A stretch of 20,642 nucleotides of DNA. Origin: Actinomortierella ambigua (Eukaryota; Mortierellomycota; Mortierellomycetes; Mortierellales; Mortierellaceae). The stretch lies in assembly GCA_016098155.1 (NCBI GenBank), contig JAAAJB010000609.1:1-20642 (forward strand). Reading direction: 5' to 3'. The position numbers were made by a program, and so were the translations under genes. Each line of letters begins with the position of its first letter. Position 1 is the first letter of the stretch. Below are positions 10,693 to 19,815 of the stretch, piece by piece. A model generated the notes under the pieces. That model was not told where the DNA came from and made no database searches. It was given only the letters and a program-made list of their open reading frames with translations.

Positions 10693-13600
10693 ATGACAAG
10701 TCCCGCTGGCAGCGACCAGCATCAGCAAGCTAGCCGGCAGCACCAGAACTCGCGTCCTGTCCACAACAACAGGCCTGCTCAGACTCCAAAGCGATCCATG
10801 CCCTCACACCCGTCGGCAGCAGACGACGAGCAGCCTTTCAGGGCCGCGCACCGTCCAGGTGGCTCGCCACCAACTACAGGTAGTGGTGACTACAGCAGGG
10901 AAAGGACTACAAACGGCCCACCGCCACCACCGCACAAGCACCAACACCACCAGCACCACCCTCAACATCACCCTCACCATCCTCACCCTTCACAAACCAT
11001 GTTGTCGTCGTGGCTGAGCCAGGGCTCGCGCCCATATGCATACCCTCCTGCGCCCCACCCGTCCCACCAGGACTACGGCCACCACCAACGGTACCCCCAC
11101 TCGCATGGCCCCTATCACCATCACCCTCCACCACCACCACACCATTATTCACATCACCATCAACAACAGCAACAACAACAACAACAGCAGCAGCAGCAGC
11201 ATCCACCCCATCCACCCCAGTACTCGAGTCATCACCCGCCGGTGCATCATTATCACTCGAATGGCCATGAGGCCTCATACTACCACCATCACCACCACCA
11301 GCAACAACACCATAGTCAACAACACCAGCAGCAGCCACGCTATCAGCATGGTGCGCGTCCACGACAGTCAACAGATGGTTCATCCTCAGACATGATGGAG
11401 GTAGATGATCAGGCTGCCCCTCTTCCTGCAAATATGTCTTCCTCATATCGCCGTGGTGAACGCACTTCAAAGTACTTTAGCCAGTCATCCGATCCATCGG
11501 CCGATGTTGAAGGCGCCGCCACCGCCGCCGATGATGATGGCGACGATGATAAAGACCACGATCATGACCACGGCCGCGATCATGACGAAGATGAAAGGTC
11601 CGCTACCTTCGCTGCAGTACCGTCCACGGATCCAGCTGCTGCTCCACCCTTTCCCAAGAAAAAGGGCCGCAAGCCCAAGCCGCGTCCCGAGGGCGAACCC
11701 GAGAAACCGGTTAAGCCACGCAAACCAAGAGGGCCAAACAAGGTGCCCAAGGAACCGAAGGAGCCCAAGGTACCCAAGGCTCCTAAAGAACCCAAGGTGC
11801 CCAGGGAGAAGAAGGTCAAGGAACCCAAGGAGCCCAAGGAGCCCAAGGTTCGCAAGAATGCCAAGAACAGACAAGATGTAGCAGCGGACGCTGGTGGTGC
11901 TGCAGCCCCGAAGAATGATCGATCGATCCTCAACTACTTTGACAAGACGAGTCCAAGTCGTTCCAACGGGCCGTCCGACGGGCCATCGGCGAGCGATGTA
12001 AGGGGAAATTGCCCTCTCTTTCTTTTTAATCTTGCAGTCCCTCCCACTCCCCCCCCATGTGCATGACAAAAGCTTCTTTGCTTGGTGTAAGACCTACCTC
12101 ATTCTTTCTAACCTCAATATTATTGTAGGACGCTGCGGTACAGGATAATGCAACAGACGGTAAATCTCACTCTGCTGGAACGACGAAGTCAGGCGCCATG
12201 GTAGGAAATTGACGTTGCGTGTGTAGTTTTGTAGCCGCTGCCTCCCCATTCCATTGTGCCGATCAGGAACGTTTTATCGGTTCAAAGAGTCTAACCCCTC
12301 TCGTTCAATCTATCTTAATCTCCCACTCTATATAGTCCTTCAAACAATCTTGTCTATCGTTTGATGTGATTGATTCCTCAAATCCTGGAGCATACTTCTT
12401 GAACCAACCGTATGACGATGTGAATCCCTTCCGTCACCTTCTAAAGGAGCTCCCGAAACTCGTCGGTCGTGCCCCATATGAGGACCTTTCGGACGGCATG
12501 CTCGCCCGTAGCGCCAGGATCCCTGCCCTTCGTACCTTTGATGTCACGTTTGCGGATTTCGACATGAACACGTTAGCCGAGGTGAAGATGATCCACGAGT
12601 TTCTGAACACCTTTGGAACCCCACTTTCTTTGACGGAGGAAGAGGGCGAATGGATCAAGTTGGGTAAGCAAGGGAGGAAAAAAAGAAACGACCTAGCATG
12701 ATTCTTCTTTTCACTTAGAACGTCAATTTTCTATTGCCAGCAAAGGAGAATTGACATTGACTTTAATTTCTATCTATCTCTCTCTCTCTCTCCCTCTCCC
12801 TCCATTTTTTTAATAGAATCCTTGGTGTCCATGCTCCGTAACCCAAAGATTGACGATCGCTTGGTGGACCTTCAATGTCAACTTGTGCGGGCCGCCTACG
12901 AGCCTGCAGAAGCCCCACACGTGGATCAATACAACTTCATCTACTACTTGGCTGTCGGGCCCGAGCACCTGTCCGGGAACGACGACAAGCGGGATGCAAA
13001 GACGGCCCGAGCGCTTGCAAGAGCTGTAAGGCTGGGTCGACCACGGAAGAATGCTGCGATCAGACGGAGACGGTTAGTGCTTGATCGACTGGGCGGGATC
13101 GAATATTCCGAATTCACAATGGCGGATCGGATCCAGAGTCTGACAAAGGCTATCCACGATATCATGTCAACACCCAAATTTCATCGGTTCATGACCAACG
13201 AGGTCGAAGAGAACATCCTGACCCTCAAACGCCAGAAGCGGAAACGAACCGAGGCCCGCAAGGAACTGGAGACGCAGACCCAGGAGCTTGAGAGGAGTAT
13301 GAGGGCCATTGAACGGCAGGCGGCAGAGCTCGAGTCACAGAAGCAGGCCTTGCTTGCGCTAGAGAGGGACGGGACACCTGGTGAAGAAGAACAAGTAGCA
13401 GCAGCAGGTCGGAGCTCAGTAAGCCGGTTGCAGCGTCTGGCACAGACCAAGGAGGCACGTGCCAAGGTGGCAGCCCTGACGAACGAGCAAAAAGCGCTGG
13501 CGCATGAGCTCAAGCTAAAGGAAAGCATGTGCGACTCGAAGCGTGAGGAGCTCGAAGGGGTGGTGGAGGACGACTTCGAGGTCCAGAAAGATCACAATGT

Positions 13601-15996
13601 CATTCTCAACAGGCTACGAGGAGGCAACGTTGTTAATACGGACGACAATCTCCGCGTCATGGTACTCGGAAGTGACCGCTTCGGACGCAAGTATTGGTTC
13701 TGGAAGGGCTTTGGAGGTGTCATCGTCGAGGATCGTGGCCAAGTCGGACCCAAGGAGCAGGTCAAGGGTGGTGACGAGGCCGAGACTAAGGCGGACACGC
13801 TGGATGGACCATCGAAGACAACAACAACAATAACCACCACCACCACAAATAACACGGATGGCGAGAACGATGTAGTCATGGAGGAGGTGATCACAAGGAT
13901 GGAATCGATGGCGACTTGTGCGGCCAACACCAAGAGTCGTATGTCGATCAACAGTCTGCTTATTGACACGCCTGCCGAGACAACCTCGGATGAAAACGGC
14001 TCCAACGAGAATCCCGACCATGAGAGCCAGAGTGCAACGCCGGAACTTCTTTCCCCTCATCCGCCTGTTGTAGCTGCAACACCAGCTTCTCATTTACGAC
14101 CATTCACGGAGCGAGACCTGCTAGACTATGGTGCTATCCAGACCTGGAGTCTGATCTCGTCGAACAAGGAGCTCGCATCACTGATTCGGGTACTGAATCA
14201 CAAGGGCACGCGTGAACGTATTCTCAAGGCCAACTTGCTGACGATGCGTAAACAGATCGAGACGAGCTTTGCGGCAGTAGAGAAGTGGGCACATGTTGCG
14301 GATGCCAATGAGCCGAGGAATGCGGCTGATGGTGGCGGAGATCTCATCTTGGAGGCCCTGAGGAAGAAACGTGGACGCAAGAGCAAGGAAGAGCTGGCGG
14401 AGATTGCGGCCAGGATGGAGTCTCTGGAGGCCACTGCAGCTGCTGCCGCAGCAGCGGCTCAAGCAAACGCCATCCGTGGCGCAAACGCTGACGGTGAGCC
14501 CTTGGGCGAGCCTGAAGAGGCAGTGACGACTGTCATCGAGGCGGATCACGACATGGAACTGGAGGATGCTGGTGGTGCTACTAGTGAAGAGTACTATGAC
14601 GGCATGGTACATCAAACCGAGGGCAAGCTCTGCGCACTTTCGGCCGTCCTTTGTGAGGGCAATCAGGAAGACGCTCTTTCCAAATTTGTCAACCATGCAC
14701 GCACGATTGTTGAAGGCGAGGATCTGCTCAAGGTGACGGTTGGATGTCTCAAGCTGTGCTTGGAAGCTTTGAAGGAGAGTGTTGAGGAGGTCGAGGAGAT
14801 GGAAGCGGATGAAGAGGACCATCCAACAGATGCGACCAAAGCAGCCGAGAGAGTTGACCAGGAGTCGAAAACAAGTGGCCAGGCCTCCTTGCCAATAGTC
14901 AAAAAAGAGGCCAAGGAGCAGCAGCAGCATATGAGCGAAGTGGATACGGACGAAGAGGAGGAGGAAGAGGAGCCCGTATCGACGTTGATTGCGAGCCCCG
15001 AGCTGTTGGAGAAGATCCGGATGCATCCTTCAGTAGTCGAGGGCGGGATCCCTGTTTCGGAGCGGCCGAAGCTGTACTGGTGGCTGAAGGCGCGTCGGGT
15101 CGACGAGATGCTGGACGCTGTGCAGACGTATGGCGGGCTATATGCGTGGCTGGAGGTGTCCAAGCGGGCGGTCGAGTCGATGGTCGACGAAGGCGATCAC
15201 GGCGACGACGACGATGAGGATGCGCACCGCAGCGGGGATGAAGATGAGGAAGGTGAAGACGCGGACGAGCACGAGCACGACGACCAAGATGACGAGGACG
15301 GAGAAGAAGATGAGCAAGGCGACGACGACGAGGACGCTGATGAGGCGGGAGATGACAAGAGTCAGGAGCACGAGGAAGAAGAGGCTGAAGAGGAGGAGGA
15401 GCCCCGCCGTGGTCGCTCCCGCCACAGCAAGGCGAAAAAGCAGGTACGGGACCATCATCTTTGAGAGGTGGTGTTGGAAGGCTTCGATGGGTTTGCCACT
15501 CACAAGCCTCGGTTGCTCTGAGTAATTGGGGATTGGAGGAGAAGAGAGGACTGTTTTGGTTGTGGACCACCCTGCCAATCGCGAGGGAGTTGACATGCTG
15601 TGAATATGTGTTGCAATGTTGAACATGAGAAAGGGGGGGGGGAGAGAGAGGGGATGAAAGGCGCAAGAAACATGGTGATGGCCCGTGACCCTAACGGATG
15701 TAAACAATGATCGCATCATATCCCAATAGGCTGCACCCGGACCAAAACTTTCCCCGGTTGCCAATGCAAGAGGCACCCGCGCTTCGACACGGAGTATCAA
15801 TGCTACCGCTGGCACTCCTACCATGGTCACTGCTGGCGGTATTTCCCTACGCTCCCGTCGAGGCCCAAGAGTTAATTACAATGATGACGCCGCCCGCTAC
15901 TACCAAGAATACGAGGAGCAAGAGGAGGAAGACGAAGATGAAGACGAAGACGAGGGTACTCCCAGACTGAGGAGATCGAAGCGACGGAGACACTGA
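10693..15996 (+). CDS. DDT and WHIM domain chromatin protein, probable ISWI remodeller partner
   Basis: Large nuclear protein; DDT/WHIM subunits bind the ISWI ATPase and set nucleosome spacing. My exons are 10693-11997, 12129-12200, 12336-12663, 12817-15443 and 15730-15996, all GT-AG, giving 1532 residues. In order: a His/Gln/Pro-rich arm (about 75-225, 13-Gln run), an acidic stretch (about 278-305), a Lys-Pro repeat tail (322-394), a DDT domain (about 531-597, core ADFDMNTLAEVKMIHEFLNT), a WHIM1-like block (657-690), coiled coil (about 697-830), WHIM2 with LGSDRFGRKYWFW (852-864), WHIM3 (about 1001-1042), an acidic run (about 1357-1440), and a basic end LRRSKRRRH. AT-hook-like GRPRK and KRGRKSK patches are present. 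I see no WAC, PHD or bromodomain, unlike Acf1/BAZ1. The start is the first ATG of the frame. Exon 5 adds 88 residues and is followed within 15 nt by AATAAA. Confidence 0.88.
11161..11199 (+). repeat. CAA/CAG tract encoding 13 glutamines
   Basis: Thirteen Gln codons (eight CAA or CAG mixed, then five CAG) lie between His-rich segments in exon 1 of the DDT/WHIM gene. The position and mixed codons suggest a variable, non-essential linker. Confidence 0.85.
11749..11856 (+). repeat. 9-nt coding minisatellite encoding Pro-Lys-Glu/Val units
   Basis: The unit CCCAAGGAG or a close variant is repeated about a dozen times in frame and encodes P-K-E, P-K-V or P-K-A triplets within residues 322-394 of the DDT/WHIM protein. 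The tract is strongly basic and resembles the Lys/Pro-rich tails of linker-histone-like and other DNA-binding proteins. Two adjacent near-identical units near 11827-11850 suggest recent unit duplication. Confidence 0.8.
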
Positions 15997-16003
15997 ATAG
16001 GCA

Positions 16004-16009
16004 AATAAA
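16004..16009 (+). terminator. AATAAA polyadenylation signal of the DDT/WHIM gene
   Basis: A canonical hexamer only a few bases after the TGA at 15994-15996. Its position supports the model in which exon 5, rather than the stop just after the exon 4 donor, ends the gene. Confidence 0.6.
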
Positions 16010-16478
16010 CAATGCAAAAGTACCTGTTCACCCAGCTCATTTTCTTCAGCACTCACCAAAGAAAAAAAATACTCTTTCTCCTACACTAAACTTGAAAGCC
16101 CAGATAACGTGTTCTCTTTGCTGAAAAATGACACATTTCAAAGGAACCCATTGTCCAACAGGAAGATGCCGCTGCGCTCAGTCGGTTTCGGCTTGTTTGA
16201 GACGAAAAAAATGTTGCACTGGCACACTGTCATGCAAAATAACGAACGAGGGCAAAAGTTTGTACACGTCGATGTACCAAAAAAAAAATATGCGAGAATG
16301 GGATAGACATACGACAAAATGACGCCTGGGTGTACTGATCTACGACGAATCGGTTGGTGTCCAAAGAGAGTACGGAGCGAGAGACAAAGCAAGGGCAGGC
16401 AGGAGGAATGGGTGTGTGCGGGAAAATGTAAAAAGAGGCAAGACACCAAACAGGGAAGTGATTTCATCGCTGACCGAC

Positions 16479-16486
16479 CATAAAAG
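16479..16486 (+). promoter_or_regulatory. TATA-like element upstream of the membrane-protein gene
   Basis: The sequence CATAAAAG lies about 165 nt before the ATG at 16649, at the boundary where the plus strand becomes pyrimidine-rich. This is the usual place for a fungal core promoter. The match to TATAAA is imperfect. Confidence 0.35.
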
Positions 16487-16648
16487 CAGGCTCGCTTCTC
16501 TCGTCTTGTCCTCCAGCTTTTCTCTTTTCTCCCTCAATCCTTAAAAGGTCCTTTTTCACTCACTCCACTACTCCACCACAGCTACATATCGAATACAGTC
16601 GCCCATCCTCCTTCACACCCGCTACCTTTTTTTCTTCGCTCTTCAATC

Positions 16649-17703
16649 ATGGCCCCCGATCTCGCTGCCCGTGATGTCAGAGACAACCTCTCGACCACTC
16701 AAGATCTCATCAACTTCTTGCATTCGCGCTCTGTTCGCAATGGTTGGATTGCCCTCTGGGTCCTCTGGATGGTTTGGGCTCTGCTTTTGTAAGACGAAGT
16801 CTGCGGACTGGCGCAGCTGTTCCGATACCGTCGTCTTAAGCTTGTTGGTATTCTAAAAGCTCACACCTCCTTATCTTTGACTTTTTTTTCTTTTGTGCTT
16901 GACCTCTTAAACAGCATCGGTAAGCAGGTGCTCGGTGGTCAAGCAGCTCGACGCGTTGGTGCACCTCGTGCCGGCGAAACCGTTGTCACTACCGCGGGCG
17001 AGACAACAGCCACAACGACCGAGTACCGCGAGAAGGGTATCATACGTCGCAGTGTCGACAGCATGGTAGGGCTTTCATATAATCCCTCCCTTCCATTCTC
17101 GGTTCGAATGTGAAATCAGAAGTGATTGATTCTGATAGGTAGAGATGTAACCTTTTTTTGGTTCACCTGTCATACTGATACACTTTTTTTTTGGCGGCTT
17201 GATTTCGTGTAGCATGCCCGAGTGACACGAGCCAGTGACCTTGCTCGCGACCTGACTGTCTTCCTCCTCATTGGCTTGACGGTCAACAGCATCGGTAAGA
17301 GATGATTTTTTTGATGTCTGGCCTCAATACGGGCAACTGACACGAAAGAATTGAGCTAAATATGTTTGAATCCTTCCGCCACCCTTTTTTTATCCTTAGC
17401 TCATGGCGCTGGAGTATCTGTTCTTGCGTTGGCGTGGATTTTCGTATGTCTTTTTTCGTGCTAAACACTGTATGCACCAACTCTGATCCGGTGATTGTGT
17501 ACAAATCCATTAACATGTTTCTTTCCGTGCATCCCCCCCCTTCACTCTCTAACCCATATTGCTTGTTTTAGTTTGTCCTGTCTGTGCTCTGGATTGGCCT
17601 TGTTCTCGTCATCGACAACTTTGTCATCGACGCTATTATGGGCACTATCCAGTTTGGTATCATTCTCGCCATCCTCAGTATTGCCTACCACTACGGCTGG
17701 TAA
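16649..17703 (+). CDS. Small multi-pass membrane protein of unknown family
   Basis: I do not recognise this family. My exons are 16649-16788, 16915-17065, 17213-17294, 17400-17443 and 17572-17703, all GT-AG, giving 182 residues. A short soluble N-terminus (about 1-30) precedes a Trp-rich hydrophobic segment (about 32-49). A polar loop follows with Arg-rich and Thr-rich parts (about 50-108; GETVVTTAGETTATTT). Three further hydrophobic segments lie at about 109-126, 130-153 and 158-178, the middle two joined by the turn AHGAG. The protein ends HYGW. I see no signal peptide separate from the first membrane segment and no catalytic motif. A pyrimidine-rich leader ends in TCAATCATGG, and AATAAA lies 109 nt after the stop. 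Frame continuity across four introns and preserved hydrophobicity support a real gene; exon 4 is only 44 nt. Confidence 0.8.
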
Positions 17704-17811
17704 CCTCGGAAACAAAGCAACGAGAGCTCTTCTGTAAATACGTCCACCTTTTCTTAATTGTTTGTACCCATCCCCCACCCCGACCTCTTTTTTTCTATTT
17801 TTTCAATCTTG

Positions 17812-17817
17812 AATAAA
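17812..17817 (+). terminator. AATAAA polyadenylation signal of the membrane-protein gene
   Basis: A canonical hexamer on the plus strand, 109 nt after the TAA at 17701-17703, following a T-rich stretch. Confidence 0.6.
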
Positions 17818-18423
17818 CAACTTTGTCATGTTTACCGAAGTCTGGAGGGCTAAGAATGTCGGGCTCCATGTTCTAATCGGTACTGCACAATAGCCTGTCA
17901 TCCGTGGATGTGTGGTTTTTGGTGGGTGCCAGTGTAGGACTGAGACATTGCTTCTGGAGACAACTTTTGACTGTGGATCGGCACCCCTGCATGAGTGATG
18001 GGAGAGAAACTCCATCTGTTGGAAATCCACTGCATACTCTCCCTCTGCTTGTGACCCCACTCCTTGGCCAACTTCTACTTCTGGTGAGTACCTTTCTCAG
18101 CCGTAGCACAGGCGTGGGCTACGGGAACATAGGTCCACCTTATTGCACCACTGAGACGCCTATGGATCGCAAATTGTCAAGGCAAGAACAATGGGAAGGT
18201 GATTTAAAGATGCATGGATTACTTGATGGAAAAGGCCGCCTCGACAACACGTTCATCATGGAACTCTGTTGTATTGTGTGGAAGGGGTAGATGAAGAGTG
18301 GTGATGTGCAGGGATAATGTCACTTGTATGTCTGCAATGGTCAATATAACCTATCAGAAGTGCACGTACACATGTGAAAACAGTCATTAGATGCTCTAGG
18401 ACAGCTTTGGAGTCATACAGCTC

Positions 18424-18429
18424 TTTATT
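18424..18429 (-). terminator. AATAAA polyadenylation signal of the coiled-coil gene
   Basis: A minus-strand AATAAA (plus-strand TTTATT) lies 7 nt beyond the TAA stop at 18439-18437. Such close spacing also occurs at the DDT/WHIM gene. Confidence 0.6.
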
Positions 18430-18436
18430 CTCGCCT

Positions 18437-19815
18437 TTAGTTCAGATGGCAAACAGTACGATCATTGGCCAGGTCCGGTTGAGCCACAGCAGCACACCAG
18501 ACCTTTGGCTTGTAGTAGGGCGTTCCATTGCCATCTTCAAAGCCTGGAAACACTGTAATATACACCGAACCGTTGGGATCCGACCTCATTGCCATTGTCA
18601 TGCCGTCGTCATTGAATGGGGTGCCAATGGCAACTTCAACAGGGTAGACAAATGACTCCATGCCGAGCATCGCAAAGGTGAGGTCGAAAATCATACTGCA
18701 GAGCTCCTTGATCGTGGCGGACATGGACGTGTCCACATTGCCGTAAACTCGCATGAGCAAACTCACGATGTGAGGGATTGTTTCGCTGACTGCCTTTTCT
18801 CTCCTGTGTGCCATTTCCTGACTGTCTTGTGCGATCATGATGCACAGCTCCTGTCTCCAACGCTCTTGTGCCTTGCTGCCTCGCTCTGCCATCCACTTGT
18901 AGATCGTCACAAATTGAGGAAAATTGTCGAAGAATAGCCCCAGCTGGCTGTCAAGCAAGTGGTGAGTCAAAGTATTCATCGTAAAACATTCCATAAAGAG
19001 GTTGAGATGGAAGGACTGCAGATCGCATTCCCGAACCGGAAAGTTCTCAAGCATCCCAAACTGCCGGATGATATCGATGGCGGCGTCTCTATTTAGGTTG
19101 GACGAGCCCTTGCCTCTTGCGTCTATGATCAGGCGCTCGATCATCGAACTCACGGTCCCCAGCTGCTTGTTGATGGTAGATCGGTCGTGCTCAGTGACCT
19201 GAAGGGCTCTGGCTAGATCCATGTATTTTACGTCGAGATCCCTGTACTTCATATCGAGTTCCGTGTACTTCTTGTCAAGATCCTTGTACTTCATGTCGAG
19301 ATTCCTGTACTCCAGGACTACCGCCTCCGACTTGCATTTTTGTTGAGCGTAAAGCTGACTGGCTTGTGAACGAGATTTTTGGAAGTCGAGGCTAGTTTGT
19401 TCCAGATTGGTTTTAAGCTCATGAACAAGGTCCCTGTATCTGCGGCACTTGGCAACAGCCGCATCGTGTTTCTGCTGCAACTCCGCTAGCTGCATTTGAA
19501 GATCCTGATCAGACACCTGTGGCCTTGGTACTGAGTCATCCATAGCCTCTGAACCACGACCGGTAGAGTCTCCTATCGCACTGGAGTCAGCGTATCTCTG
19601 ATCTGTTAGCCCATCAGTTTCTGCACGTTGACAAAGCGAAGCAAGTAATAGAAACATAGTTAAAAAACACGTTTAAAATGTCTTAGAGTTAGAGCATACG
19701 AGCGAAGTGTTAATTGTCAGTGGGCGGTACCTTGAATGACATATTCTACATGGACTTCAAAGGTAGAGGGAGTACATGTGGCACCCTCTGGAGCGAGCTT
19801 TTCAGCCGATGACAT
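18437..19815 (-). CDS. Coiled-coil protein of unknown family, two exons
   Basis: Not recognised as a named family. Exon 1 is 19815-19731 and exon 2 is 19620-18437 (minus strand), joined by a 110-nt GT-AG intron, giving 422 residues. Exon 1 encodes MSSAEKLAPEGATCTPSTFE and eight more residues and keeps frame across the junction. Without it, exon 2 opens upstream to an ATG at 19657, but those 12 residues lie in the intron and its acceptor. Residues about 65-180 form a long coiled coil that includes five regular heptads with Tyr and Leu core positions (133-167). Residues about 200-330 are mostly helical and hydrophobic. The C-terminal part (about 340-410) looks like a compact strand-rich segment with VYITVFPGFEDGNGTPYY. 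There is no signal peptide or membrane segment, so it is probably cytosolic or nuclear. The coding call is strong; function is unknown. Confidence 0.8.
19205..19309 (-). repeat. 21-nt tandem repeat encoding five Tyr/Leu heptads
   Basis: Five consecutive in-frame 21-nt units encode YRNLDMK, YKDLDKK, YTELDMK, YRDLDVK and YMDLARA (residues 133-167 of the coiled-coil protein). The inner copies remain similar at DNA level, pointing to growth by tandem duplication of one heptad. Confidence 0.85.

Larger units (their letters stand above)
15997..16648. other. Intergenic region with promoter of the membrane-protein gene
   Basis: About 650 bp between two genes on the same strand. The left end carries the 3' UTR of the DDT/WHIM gene. 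The right end is pyrimidine-rich (about 16490-16648), typical of a fungal leader. A TATA-like CATAAAAG lies near 16479-16486. No extra coding sequence is supported. Confidence 0.55.
17704..18436. other. Convergent 3' region between the membrane-protein and coiled-coil genes
   Basis: About 730 bp between two converging stop codons, carrying polyadenylation signals for both genes near its ends. Open frames of 78-128 codons occur on both strands between 17803 and 18290, but none shows a recognisable domain or splice context. One, at 17904-18290 on the plus strand, has a more protein-like second half and is discussed under rejected items. Confidence 0.55.

Noticed and set aside
11485..12069. 194-codon minus-strand frame with Leu/Gly repeats
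   Set aside because: It is the antisense reading of the Pro-Lys repeat of the DDT/WHIM gene and of its first intron boundary.
14178..15026. 282-codon minus-strand open frame
   Set aside because: It lies entirely opposite exon 4 of the DDT/WHIM gene, whose domains are recognisable on the plus strand. It is a shadow of a GC-rich coding exon.
14899..15666. 255-codon minus-strand frame rich in Arg and Pro
   Set aside because: It is the complement of the acidic GAC/GAG tract in the DDT/WHIM gene and has no features of its own.
17904..18290. 128-codon plus-strand open frame between two converging genes
   Set aside because: The second half looks protein-like, but there is no recognisable domain or splice context, and it lies between two polyadenylation signals. 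A decayed gene fragment is possible but not supported.
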